From: Granulicella sp.
Lineage (GTDB): Bacteria; Acidobacteriota; Terriglobia; Terriglobales; Acidobacteriaceae
DNA: 64,000 bases
Direction: 5' to 3'
NCBI GenBank assembly: GCA_027450185.1
Contig: DAIDKF010000001.1
Location: 1-64,000, forward strand
Shown here: piece after piece, positions 28,579 through 36,411 of the stretch
How positions within the stretch are numbered: position 1 is the stretch's first letter
How the letters are laid out: the number at the start of each line of letters is the position of its first letter
Made by a program: the position numbers and the translations under genes
The notes under the pieces: generated by a model
Told to the model about the DNA's origin: nothing
The model's input: only the letters and a program-made list of their open reading frames with translations
Database searches by the model: none

Positions 28579-29250
28579 TCAGATTTCGAGTAGCGTGAGC
28601 AGATAGGGAGATGCTCCAAACGGCTTTGAGAATTTGCCGTGTTTGACCAGGTTGAGGCGATTCGGTTGAAGGATGGAGAACTGTTGTGCAGCGTGGCCAG
28701 CCCGTTTGCGGTACAGGTCTTCGCCGAAGCCGGGGGCAAGTGCCAGGTGCGGTTTGTTTTCGGTCCTCCAGCGCTGGCGGATCACGGAGTTCAACCGCTC
28801 CGCATCGGAGCTGAGGCTGGTGACGTAGTACCGAATCTCGCGCTCGGTTTTACCGGTGGCCTTGTGATACCGTTCCGACTCGATACGCACCAACACCTGC
28901 AGAGAGGCCATTCGGATGCCTTTTCGATCAGGCCAGGATCGGCCAGCACCGAAGACTTGCGTCGCTCGCCCCGCCCGTGGCCACAGCCGATTTCCTCGGC
29001 CACTGCGTTGGACTCCAACGACAGAAACAAGTCTTTTACCTGTTCGTCAAAAGCTTTCTTCTCCTTGACCGCCAGGACATAGTCGGTTGACTTTGTCGAT
29101 GATCTGGCGGGCGATCCCGAGATGTCAGCCCATGGCGTCAATGGTTACCCGGTTGAACGTATCGTGCGATGAAATGCCTGATGGGAGCGTCAGGAACGCC
29201 TTTACCGCGCCAGCTTATCTTCGCCGAACTCGGCGATGTCGTTCCAAGAG
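28579..29250 (-). pseudogene. ISAs1-family transposase relic
   Basis: Reading the minus strand across frames recovers ISAs1 pieces in order: DIAEFGEDKLAR (N-terminal DUF4372-like), then PSGISSHDTFNRV, then IDAMG and IARQIIDK around an in-frame stop, then TDYVLAVKEKKAFDEQVK, HGRGERRKSSVL, and a C-terminal part (YYVTSLSSDAERLN ... GHAAQQFSILQPNRLNLVK). SHDTFNRV runs straight into TIDAMG, so the stretch between them is deleted. Several frameshifts also break it. It cannot make an active enzyme. It occupies the island end next to tRNA-Lys. Confidence 0.85.
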
Positions 29251-29348
29251 AAAACGGTTCATGTCGCGTTTTACGGTATGGCGTTCAAAACATCGCTGAA
29301 TCAAGCATCGTCTAATTCCGCTATGCTGTTGATCTGAAAAGGAAAGAA

Positions 29349-29371
29349 TGGTGGACGCGGTAGGGATCGAA
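29349..29371 (-). repeat. attR-like repeat inside tRNA-Lys
   Basis: The 23 bases shared with 18783-18805, here as the 3' end of the complete tRNA-Lys gene. Confidence 0.85.
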
Positions 29372-29424
29372 CCTACGACCAGTCGATTAAGAGTCGAATG
29401 CTCTACCAGCTGAGCTACGCGTCC
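29349..29424 (-). tRNA. tRNA-Lys(CTT)
   Basis: A full 76-base cloverleaf on the minus strand: acceptor GGACGCG/CGCGTCC, D-arm GCTCAGCTGGTAGAGC, anticodon arm TCGA CTCTTAA TCGA giving anticodon CTT, T-arm GTAGG TTCGATC CCTAC, discriminator A and an encoded CCA. It decodes AAG. Its 3' end is duplicated 10.6 kb away at 18783, so it looks like the target site of an integrated island and has kept its function. Confidence 0.96.
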
Positions 29425-29516
29425 AGACCTTGAACCTTGCCGTGGAGGCAAAGAGCGAACTACAGGTAGATCGCCAAGGGATGCGCGGGGAACCTCACCG
29501 CACCTGAAAAGGATAA

Positions 29517-29551
29517 CACGATCCGGCACCCGAGCGCAGCACCGGATCGTG
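29517..29551 (-). terminator. Hairpin after mqnD
   Basis: Perfect 10-bp inverted repeat CACGATCCGG / CCGGATCGTG over 15 bases, 38 bases after the mqnD stop. On the mqnD strand it is followed by TTATCCTTTTC, a weak T-run, so a terminator is likely. Confidence 0.55.
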
Positions 29552-29588
29552 AGGAAATCAGCGGCCGGACCTGGCAGCCGGCAGAAGG

Positions 29589-30443
29589 TTAGCCAACGAA
29601 GTCGACGTTGGCCTTGTGGGGAATGATGCCGCGTTCGTAGCCCATGTCCAGCAGCTTGCGGATGGCTACACGACCGTCATCGCCATAGTTCAAGGTGCGT
29701 TCGTTGACGTACATGCCGACGAAGCGGTTAGCCATGGAGGGGTCGAGATCACGCGCAAACTGCATGGCATACTCGAGCGCCGCCTCACGGTGATCGAGCG
29801 CGTGCTGGATGCTCTCACGCAGGGCGTTGGTGGTGACCATTTGCACGTCATGGCCGAGGGAACGGCGAATCGCGTTGCCGCCGAGGGGGAGGGGAAGGCC
29901 GGTTTGTTCGTTCCACCAGACGCCGAGATCCAGAATCTTGGTGAGGCCATCGCGGCCATAGGTGAGCTGGCCTTCATGGATAATCAGGCCGGCGTCGAAC
30001 TCGCCCGAGACGACCGCGGGAATGATCTTGTCGAAGTCGACGGTGACGGTCTCGACCTCCGGCGCGAAAAGCTTCAGCGTGAGGTAGGCGGTGGTGAGCG
30101 TTCCGGGGACGGCGATGCGGAGCTTCCTGACCTCGTCGAGGGTGTAATTCTTCGCTGCCACGATCATGGGACCGTAGCTGTCGCCGACCGAGCCACCGCA
30201 TGCCATCAGGGTGTAGTTCTCCTGGACGTAGGGGTAGGCATGGAAGCTGATCGCCGTCACGTCGTAGTACTGATCGGTCATGGCGCGATGGTTCAACGCC
30301 TCGATGTCGGTGAGTGTGTGGGTGAACTTGTAGCCCGGTACGCGCACTTTGTTGGTGGCAAGACCATAGAACATAAAGGCGTCGTCGGAGTCGGGGCTAT
30401 GGGCAATCTTAATCTCGCGAACTTCTGATGCTGCAGTCGTCAT
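29589..30443 (-). CDS. mqnD: 1,4-dihydroxy-6-naphthoate synthase (futalosine menaquinone pathway)
   Basis: MqnD converts cyclic dehypoxanthine futalosine to 1,4-dihydroxy-6-naphthoate in the alternative menaquinone route. The periplasmic-binding-protein-like fold starts IKIAHSPDSDDAFMF; DVTAISFHAYPYV, GLIIHEGQLTYG and TGLPLPLGGNAIRR are family signatures, and the His in IIHEGQ is the expected catalytic residue. The ATG at 30443 (MTTAASEV) is chosen over the track start 30506, which adds 21 atypical residues. 284 residues is normal. Other mqn genes are not in the window. Confidence 0.92.
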   Translation of the reverse strand: MTTAASEVREIKIAHSPDSDDAFMFYGLATNKVRVPGYKFTHTLTDIEALNHRAMTDQYYDVTAISFHAYPYVQENYTLMACGGSVGDSYGPMIVAAKNYTLDEVRKLRIAVPGTLTTAYLTLKLFAPEVETVTVDFDKIIPAVVSGEFDAGLIIHEGQLTYGRDGLTKILDLGVWWNEQTGLPLPLGGNAIRRSLGHDVQMVTTNALRESIQHALDHREAALEYAMQFARDLDPSMANRFVGMYVNERTLNYGDDGRVAIRKLLDMGYERGIIPHKANVDFVG

Positions 30444-30523
30444 GTGTCCCTTTGGAGCTTTGCTTGTTAGGAGGAGTGCGCTGGAGAGCCACTCCTGTTT
30501 GGTCATCCGTGGATGACTGAGAT

Positions 30524-31117
30524 TTAGATGCGTGGAGCGCGGGCCAGGGTGCTGTATACGCCCGCTGCTATCACAACCTTGACGAGTTCCCCGGGGAGAA
30601 AGGGAGCTACGGCGGAGATCCAGGTGGCGTGCAGGGAGAGATGGCCCAGATACATCAACCAGGAGGCGCCAGAGACGATGAGCACGGCCATGGCCAAAGT
30701 TCCAGCCACAAACGCGGCCACAAACCGGGGAGTTCGAGTGGTGAGGCCTCGCGTGAGGGCGCCAACGACGGCCGCCACAAGGGGGTAGGCCATGAGGAAG
30801 CCGCCGGTGGGGCCAAACAACTGCGCCAGACCGCCCAGGCCAGTCGGACTGAAGACGGGAAGGCCCATCGCTCCTTCAGCGAGATAGGCGAGCATGGTCA
30901 GGAAGCCAGCGACGGGGCCGAGTGCCAGACCCACCCCCAACACGGCGAGCGGCTGCAGGGTGAGCGGGACGGGCGTGAAGGGCAGGGGGATCGCAACGTG
31001 AGCTGCTGCTGCGACGACCACCGTGGCGGAGAGGCCGATCAGGATTCTGCCGGGAGTTGTCGCAGCAAAGGCTGTGAGGCTTTGCGTGGGGGAGGAGTGT
31101 ACAGTGGCGGTTTGCAT
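30524..31117 (-). CDS. bioY: Biotin transporter BioY
   Basis: The membrane-bound biotin-binding S component of an ECF transporter, 197 residues with about six membrane segments. HVAIPLPFTPVPLTLQPLAVLGVG and YLAEGAMGLPVFSPTGLGGLAQLFGPTGGFL are BioY signatures. No EcfA/EcfT genes are adjacent; BioY can share them or act alone. I saw no BirA operator upstream. It follows the small membrane protein gene by 75 bases on the same strand. Confidence 0.93.
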   Translation of the reverse strand: MQTATVHSSPTQSLTAFAATTPGRILIGLSATVVVAAAAHVAIPLPFTPVPLTLQPLAVLGVGLALGPVAGFLTMLAYLAEGAMGLPVFSPTGLGGLAQLFGPTGGFLMAYPLVAAVVGALTRGLTTRTPRFVAAFVAGTLAMAVLIVSGASWLMYLGHLSLHATWISAVAPFLPGELVKVVIAAGVYSTLARAPRI

Positions 31118-31192
31118 AGTGGTCTCTCAGTGTTGAGGGTCTTTCAGCGTTTGAATCACGTGCTTCGAGGGTTACGTCGGTCCTGCTTCGAT

Positions 31193-31342
31193 CTACGGTC
31201 TGCCCTTCACATCGGTGACTGGCTCGTTTTGCGGCTCACGATGATGGAGCCGCCGAGCCTGTTGCACATGCCGTGCAATCGCGACGGAGGCCCAGAGGAG
31301 TGCGACCAGGGCCAGCATCGAGATGAAAAAGAGGACGCGCAT
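31193..31342 (-). CDS. Small single-pass membrane protein (49 residues)
   Basis: The start at 31342 gives MRVLFFISMLALVALLWASVAIARHV: one membrane helix, then a charged tail ending VTDVKGRP. TTGGAGG lies six bases upstream, a very good ribosome site, which is the main reason to believe the gene; the longer track ORF from 31438 is unlikely. Function is unknown. It is on the same strand as bioY, 75 bases before it, and divergent from the DivIC-like gene. Confidence 0.6.
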   Translation of the reverse strand: MRVLFFISMLALVALLWASVAIARHVQQARRLHHREPQNEPVTDVKGRP

Positions 31343-31538
31343 GGGGCCCTCCAAGGATACCAAAGCTGGCGGTGCGAAACGAAATGCAGACGGCAGGGAT
31401 ATTGCGCCTGGCGCCGGGTGTCGACGAGTCTGGTTCACGCCGGCGGATACTGGCCCCGCTCCACGCTGGAGTGGGCGATACTTTTACAAAGCCCTGCGTT
31501 GCAGGAGATGAACCGGCGAGGCCCCAGAGTTGGCAACC

Positions 31539-31940
31539 ATGCACCATAGATTGAAACTGACCGCGAAGCTGCCGGCACTGGCCGGAGCTGCGAAGGACAG
31601 GGTCTATCTGTGGCGGCGGCGCGGCGCGACGATGGCCACCGGATCCCTTGCGCTGATGATGTTCTATGGCGTCATCTTTGGACATAACGGCGTGACGGCC
31701 TATATACACAAGCGCGAAGAGGCCAGGGAGTTGCAACAACAGATGCAACAGTTGCAGAAAGAAAATGAGCGACTGAATGAGCACATCGATCGCTTGCAGA
31801 GTGATCCAGATGCGATTGAGCATGAGGCTCGCGAAGAACTGCACTACACGCGTGCTGGCGAGGTGATCTACACGCTGCCCGGTGCGGGTGCGGATGCCTC
31901 GAAAGCGACCGGCTCCACCACGCCCAGTTCAAAGCAGTAG
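31539..31940 (+). CDS. FtsB/DivIC-like septum formation protein
   Basis: About 133 residues with the septum-initiator layout: short cytoplasmic N-terminus, one membrane helix (TGSLALMMFYGVIFG, near residue 35-50), then a coiled coil (LQQQMQQLQKENERLNEHIDRLQ) and HEAREELHYTRAGEVIY, the conserved segment after the coil. Such proteins link FtsQ/FtsL in the divisome at the inner membrane. ATG at 31539 is chosen; the track start is an upstream TTG at 31530. It stands alone here. Confidence 0.85.
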   Translation: MHHRLKLTAKLPALAGAAKDRVYLWRRRGATMATGSLALMMFYGVIFGHNGVTAYIHKREEARELQQQMQQLQKENERLNEHIDRLQSDPDAIEHEAREELHYTRAGEVIYTLPGAGADASKATGSTTPSSKQ

Positions 31941-32094
31941 ATTTCTGCCGATCCTGTTTTGTGGACCTTCATCAGTCAGATGGGAATCCTCCTTTATGGA
32001 TGAGAACGCTCGCGGAAGACTCCTCTGCTAGAAGTCCCGTCCTATTCTGCCGATAGAAATAGATGGCGAGGCTTTCCTGTGGAAGCGAGCGAAT

Positions 32095-32376
32095 ATGGGT
32101 ACGGTTCCTGTAGTCAATATTTCTCCACTAACGATTACGCAGTCCGATGAGCCGAGGCTGGAGCCGCTGGTGCCTGTCGCGCGGATAGAGAGCCCGTCCG
32201 CAAGTACGGATGAAACCTACTCGCCCAGCGGAGAGCCGACCGCCAGCGGTTCAGCGGATGGGGAGTCGGAGGATCGATACTCGGAGGATCGATGCGATGA
32301 TTCCGCCGAGGATACCCAAGCGCAGCACTCATCCAACGAGCCGAGCGAGACGCAGGCGATCGACCTGTTCGCGTGA
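32095..32376 (+). CDS. Small acidic protein, function unknown
   Basis: A 93-residue, low-complexity acidic protein beginning MGTVPVVNISPLTI, with PLVPVARIESP and a Ser/Asp/Glu-rich centre (ESEDRYSEDRCDDSAED, partly from a short DNA tandem repeat). It ends IDLFA. GGAAG lies upstream of the ATG. The ordered start and end with a disordered middle argue for a real gene. It is convergent with the next small gene, 40 bases away. I do not recognise the family. Confidence 0.55.
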   Translation: MGTVPVVNISPLTITQSDEPRLEPLVPVARIESPSASTDETYSPSGEPTASGSADGESEDRYSEDRCDDSAEDTQAQHSSNEPSETQAIDLFA

Positions 32377-32416
32377 GATTTCAGGCAGGGAGGGACTGAG
32401 GTTCGGGGGGGCTGGA

Positions 32417-32659
32417 CTACAGCGTGGGGGGTGCATGCTGCGCAATCTGCTCGGTCGTTACACCGATGTCGAAGCCGGTAAACAGGTCCGCGATCTGTTT
32501 GTCAGTGAAGCCGCGCTCGCGCAGCATGCGAATCTCGTTATGGAGCATGGCAATAACCTGGCTGGGGGTAAATCGTGCTTCTTCGGTACCGGCGGCCTGG
32601 CGCAACTCTTGAGCGGCGACTGCTACCTGCGCTGAGGTGTATGTGTTCTCGATTGCCAT
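32417..32659 (-). CDS. Small helical protein of unknown function
   Basis: An 80-residue protein (MAIENTYTSAQVAVAAQELRQ) predicted all-helical, with RFTPSQVIAMLHNEIRMLRERGFTDKQIADLF; the last part resembles a helix-turn-helix-like or UBA-like helical repeat. CCAGGAGC lies eight bases before the ATG. No signal peptide. It reads toward the acidic small gene and away from the hydrolase gene. No function can be given. Confidence 0.65.
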   Translation of the reverse strand: MAIENTYTSAQVAVAAQELRQAAGTEEARFTPSQVIAMLHNEIRMLRERGFTDKQIADLFTGFDIGVTTEQIAQHAPPTL

Positions 32660-32785
32660 GGTACGGCTCCTGGACCGTCAGTGATTGGAATGCTTCATCG
32701 GTGCTCCGGGTTGGTCGAGCTTCGCGCATCAATTCGGAAGTGTAAGCTTGAACAGTTGAAACAACTTTTCCATGGGGGGAATAAC

Positions 32786-33535
32786 ATGATTGTTATCGAT
32801 ACAGAGTATGTTGACCTGGCAACACCCACTGGCCCGATGCGAACCCACATTGTGCGGCCTGCCGCGCCTGGCCGCTACCCCGGCGTTCTGCTCTTCTCTG
32901 AGATCTTTCAGGTGACGGCGCCGATCCATCGCACGGCGCTCCAGTTAGCGGGCCACGGATATGTTGTCGCTGTGCCCGAGGTCTACCACGAGTATGAGCC
33001 GGCCGGCACCGTGCTCAAGTATGACCAGGCCGGCTCCGACCGGGGCAATGCACTGAAGACGACCAAGCCTGTACAGGCTTACGATGACGACGCGAGCGCA
33101 GCGCTTGAATACCTGGCCGGGCGAAGCGACTGCAACGGCCGCCTGGGTGTGATGGGCATCTGCATGGGCGGGCATCTTGCGTTTCGTGCCGCAATGAACC
33201 CTGGGGTCCTTGGCGCCGTGTGCTTCTATGCGACCGACATTCACAAGGGCGGACTTGGTGAAGGCATGAAGGACAACTCCATGGCCCGGGCAGGAGAGAT
33301 CAAGGGCGAACTACTCATGGTATGGGGCCGCCAGGACCCGCACATTCCCACCGAAGGACGCATGAAGGTTCTGGAACGGCTGAACGAGGTGGGAACGCGG
33401 CTGAACTGGCATGAGGTCAACGGCGCGCATGCGTTTCTGCGTGATGAAGGTGTGCGCTACGACCCCGATCTCGCCCGCTCGATGTTTGGCCTGGCGCTGG
33501 ATCTCTTTCACCGTACGATTGCGGTGGGAGCCTAG
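32786..33535 (+). CDS. Dienelactone hydrolase family protein
   Basis: A 249-residue alpha/beta hydrolase. The Cys nucleophile elbow is GICMGGH near residue 125, the Asp is in WGRQDPHIP and the His in VNGAHAFLRD, giving the Cys-Asp-His triad of dienelactone hydrolases. The ATG at 32786 with GGGGGA upstream begins MIVIDTEYVDL; the track start 32681 is 35 residues too long. No aromatic-degradation genes are near, so a housekeeping esterase role is as likely as chlorocatechol breakdown. Confidence 0.88.
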   Translation: MIVIDTEYVDLATPTGPMRTHIVRPAAPGRYPGVLLFSEIFQVTAPIHRTALQLAGHGYVVAVPEVYHEYEPAGTVLKYDQAGSDRGNALKTTKPVQAYDDDASAALEYLAGRSDCNGRLGVMGICMGGHLAFRAAMNPGVLGAVCFYATDIHKGGLGEGMKDNSMARAGEIKGELLMVWGRQDPHIPTEGRMKVLERLNEVGTRLNWHEVNGAHAFLRDEGVRYDPDLARSMFGLALDLFHRTIAVGA

Positions 33536-33561
33536 CGACAGCAGCACGTGATTCCTTGCTC

Positions 33562-34398
33562 TTACTCGATGTACTCCTTGAGCCAGGGATCTTGAGTGTG
33601 GGTTAACTCCAATGTCGCTCCGTCGAAGACGACCTTGCCCTCGTTGAGCACCAGAAACCGGGTGCTGGGGTCGATGCCGTGGTTCGGGATGGGCTCCATA
33701 TGGTGTTCCTGCATGTTGTAGCGGTGAGTCGCCAGCGTAAATGCGTCCTGTAGCCGATGGGTAATCAGCAGGCAGGTGGTGCGGGATACATCGCGCTGCT
33801 TGAGAACTAACTCGATGATGGTCATCGACGTGATCGGGTCGAGTCCGCCGGTTGGCGAATCGTAGAGGATGAGGTCGGGCCGTCCAATGATCGCGCGCGC
33901 AATGGATACGCGCCGCCGCATGCCGCCGCTCAGCTCCGACGGATACTTGTCGATCGCCTTATCGAGTTCCACAAAACTTAGTGCTTCCAGAACGCGTGCG
34001 TGGATCTCCTGGGGATCGACATGTTCCTCTTCGAGGCGGTAGGCCACGTTGTCTTCCACGTTGAGTGAATCAAACAGTGCGCTCTCCTGAAACACCATTC
34101 CGATGTGGGCGCGCATCTCGTACATATCGCGCTCCTTCATCGCTTGCAGAGATCGCCCAAAGACGCGAATCTCACCGCTGTCGGGTTCGAGCAGCCCATT
34201 TGCCAGCTTCATGAGTACGCTCTTGCCACCGCCTGCCGGCCCCAGCAGGATGCGCGTCTCGCCATGTGCCACCGAGAAGCTCACCTCGCTCAGCACCTGG
34301 TGGCCTTCAAATCCGATGGAGACGTTCTCGAACTCGAGCATGGGCTGGCCGCTGGCAAGAAACTCGGACATCTGCGGACTCATGACCGTTTCCGCCAT
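33562..34398 (-). CDS. mlaF: MlaF-like ABC transporter ATPase, altered Walker B
   Basis: The ATPase of an Mla-type phospholipid ABC transporter, 278 residues. Walker A is GPAGGGKS near residue 55, the signature is LSGGMRRRVSIARAI, and the Walker B is LILYDSPTGGLDP. The residue after the Walker B Asp, normally the catalytic Glu, is Ser here; the codon reads TCG. The switch His (LLITHRL) is present. The gene follows mlaE with a three-base gap. MlaD and the periplasmic MlaC are not in the window. Confidence 0.88.
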   Translation of the reverse strand: MAETVMSPQMSEFLASGQPMLEFENVSIGFEGHQVLSEVSFSVAHGETRILLGPAGGGKSVLMKLANGLLEPDSGEIRVFGRSLQAMKERDMYEMRAHIGMVFQESALFDSLNVEDNVAYRLEEEHVDPQEIHARVLEALSFVELDKAIDKYPSELSGGMRRRVSIARAIIGRPDLILYDSPTGGLDPITSMTIIELVLKQRDVSRTTCLLITHRLQDAFTLATHRYNMQEHHMEPIPNHGIDPSTRFLVLNEGKVVFDGATLELTHTQDPWLKEYIE

Positions 34399-34401
34399 CG
34401 C

Positions 34402-35181
34402 CTACCTTCCGAAGATCCCGATCATCAATTGCGTGACGAGAAAGTCCACCAGAATAATAATCACCGACGAGGCGACCACGGCCTGGGTTGTTGATTGGCC
34501 CACACCTCGGGTTCCGCCCGTTGTCCTCAACCCGTAGTAGCAGCCGATGGTAGCAATGATGAACCCGGAGAAGAGTGGCTTCACCAGCCCCTCGACGACA
34601 TCGCCATGCACCAGCGACATGTAGCCGGTGTGGAAGAACGTTCCCGCGTTTAGTTTCAGCATGGCGACCGACACAAATGCTCCACCCGCGATTCCGCATG
34701 CGTCCGAGATAATCGTGAGGAAGAACAGCATGAATACGGTTGCGACCAGTCTCGGAGTGACGAGCTTGCGAACCGGATCGGTACCCAGCGCACGCATGGC
34801 GTCAATCTGTTCGGAGACCTTCATTGAGCCCAGTTCGCTGGCCATTCCAGAAGCATTGCGGCCGGACACCATCAGCCCTGTCAGCACCGGGCCCAACTCC
34901 TTGACCATGGAAAGAGTGACGAGTTCGCCAGTCATATTGACTGCGCCAAACTCTTTGAGCGAGACGGCCGCCTGCAGTGCCAGCACGCAGCCGGTAAAAA
35001 AGCCCGTCAGCACCACAATTGGCAGGGAACCGACACCGATCGAGTCCATCTGGGTGTAGATGTCGGCCATATAGCGTGGCCGCGAGAAGACATCGCCGAT
35101 CGCTTGCGCGCAGAGCAGAGAATACTCCTGCACGGAGGCGACAAGGGTCTTAGCGTAGGCTTCTGGAGAGACAAATCTCAT
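34402..35181 (-). CDS. mlaE: MlaE-like ABC transporter permease
   Basis: The inner-membrane subunit that pairs with MlaF for phospholipid movement between membranes, 259 residues with about five to six membrane segments. Family hallmarks: VLTGFFTGCVLALQA, KELGPVLTGLMVSGRNASGMASELGSMKVSEQIDA-like coupling helix, and ALGTDPVRKLVTPRL. It starts the mlaE-mlaF operon and is divergent from the alcohol dehydrogenase, 102 bases away. Confidence 0.92.
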   Translation of the reverse strand: MRFVSPEAYAKTLVASVQEYSLLCAQAIGDVFSRPRYMADIYTQMDSIGVGSLPIVVLTGFFTGCVLALQAAVSLKEFGAVNMTGELVTLSMVKELGPVLTGLMVSGRNASGMASELGSMKVSEQIDAMRALGTDPVRKLVTPRLVATVFMLFFLTIISDACGIAGGAFVSVAMLKLNAGTFFHTGYMSLVHGDVVEGLVKPLFSGFIIATIGCYYGLRTTGGTRGVGQSTTQAVVASSVIIILVDFLVTQLMIGIFGR

Positions 35182-35283
35182 GGGTTCGCGCTTGGCTCAG
35201 GGTATCAGATGCAACATGGACTGCTCCCGGTCGCATGTTCGGGAATGGCGTTCGAGAAGCCTCCGGGATGAGAAAATAAAAAG

Positions 35284-36411
35284 ATGGCCCCTGCTGCAAA
35301 CCAGACCGCTGGCCGGACGATGAGAGCAGCTGTTCTTCGTGGTCAGGAAGACCTGCGCGTCGAGGACGTCGCTGTCCCCAGTGCTGGCCCTGGTGAACTG
35401 GTGCTGCGCGTTGGTGCCGCTCTGACGTGCGGGACTGACCTGAAGGTGTACCGCCGCGGGTACCACGCGAAGATGCTGACGCTCGACCGTCTCTTCGGGC
35501 ACGAACTGGCCGGCACGGTGGTGGAGGTTGGCGACGGAGCGGCGAGCTTCGCGATCGGTGACCGTGTCCTCCCGCTTAACTCCGCGCCTTGCGATGCGTG
35601 CTTCTACTGCCGCAACCAGCAACAGAATCTTTGCGACGACCTCCTCTTCAACAACGGGGCGTATGCGGAGTTCATCCGAATCCCTGCGCGCATCGTCGAA
35701 AAAAATACGCTACGCATTCCCGAGGCGATGCCCTTTGAATATGCCGCGCTGACCGAGCCACTGGCGTGCGTGCTGCGCGGACTGGAAGAGTCAAACGCTC
35801 GCGCCGGGCAGACCGCCATTGTTCTCGGCGCGGGGCCTATCGGCCTGCTGTTCATCCATGCGGCGTCGCTCATGGGCCTACACGTTATCGCAGTGGTCAA
35901 GCGCAAGGACCAGATCGCCACTGCACAACACTTCGGCGCCGAGCAGGTTGTACGTATCCAGGACGTCCCCGATCCGGTTGCGGCAGCGCGTGCTCTCACC
36001 CCGGAAAGCCGTGGCGCAGACATCGTATTCGAAGCCGTTGCCACTCCTGAGGCATGGCAGTGGGCGGTGCAGATGGCGCGCAAGGGCGGCCTAGTCAATC
36101 TCTTTGGGGGCCCGCCCAGCGGCACCTCCGTCTCGCTTGATACCAATCTCATCCACTACTCCGACCTGACCCTCAAAGCCAGCTTCCACCACACACCTGC
36201 AACTGCGCGCCGTGCGTTTGAGATGCTTGCGTCTGGCCGCTTTAACTGCCAGGACTTCCTCACTGGCACGGCCACCATTGAAGACTTGCCCAATGTATTT
36301 CGCCGCATGCTCACGCGTCCTGCGGACGGTATCGCGGCGGAGATCAAGACGGCTATCTTTCCCAGTGCTCACACTTCGCAGTCCGTCGCAGCAATTGAGG
36401 AGCCGGGATGA
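35284..36411 (+). CDS. Zinc-dependent alcohol dehydrogenase family protein
   Basis: A medium-chain dehydrogenase of 375 residues. The catalytic zinc site is CGTDLKVY and FGHELAG; the structural zinc site CDACFYCRNQQQNLC is complete. The NAD(P)-binding motif is VLGAGPIGLLFI near residue 180. The closest pattern is the sorbitol/threonine dehydrogenase-like group. Its stop overlaps the hpnC start (ATGA), so it is translated with the squalene genes, which suggests a role in hopanoid or isoprenoid metabolism; the substrate is unknown. An ATG at 35320 (MRAAVLRGQE) is an alternative start. Confidence 0.85.
   Translation: MAPAANQTAGRTMRAAVLRGQEDLRVEDVAVPSAGPGELVLRVGAALTCGTDLKVYRRGYHAKMLTLDRLFGHELAGTVVEVGDGAASFAIGDRVLPLNSAPCDACFYCRNQQQNLCDDLLFNNGAYAEFIRIPARIVEKNTLRIPEAMPFEYAALTEPLACVLRGLEESNARAGQTAIVLGAGPIGLLFIHAASLMGLHVIAVVKRKDQIATAQHFGAEQVVRIQDVPDPVAAARALTPESRGADIVFEAVATPEAWQWAVQMARKGGLVNLFGGPPSGTSVSLDTNLIHYSDLTLKASFHHTPATARRAFEMLASGRFNCQDFLTGTATIEDLPNVFRRMLTRPADGIAAEIKTAIFPSAHTSQSVAAIEEPG

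Larger units (their letters stand above)
18783..29371. mobile_element. Putative genomic island inserted in tRNA-Lys(CTT)
   Basis: The 10.6-kb segment is bounded by direct 23-bp repeats of a tRNA 3' end, with the complete tRNA at the right end: the standard product of site-specific integration at a tRNA. The cargo is a self-contained glucan set (GH71, regulator, TonB-dependent transporter, GH31) plus an ISAs1 relic. Flanking genes metX and mqnD are core functions. No integrase is recognisable; the ISAs1 remnant occupies the tRNA-proximal end where one would be expected. Boundaries are seen, mobility is inferred and probably past. Confidence 0.65.

Noticed and set aside
30629-31549. 306-residue plus-strand ORF
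   Set aside because: Shadow of bioY on the opposite strand; composition is unlike any real protein.
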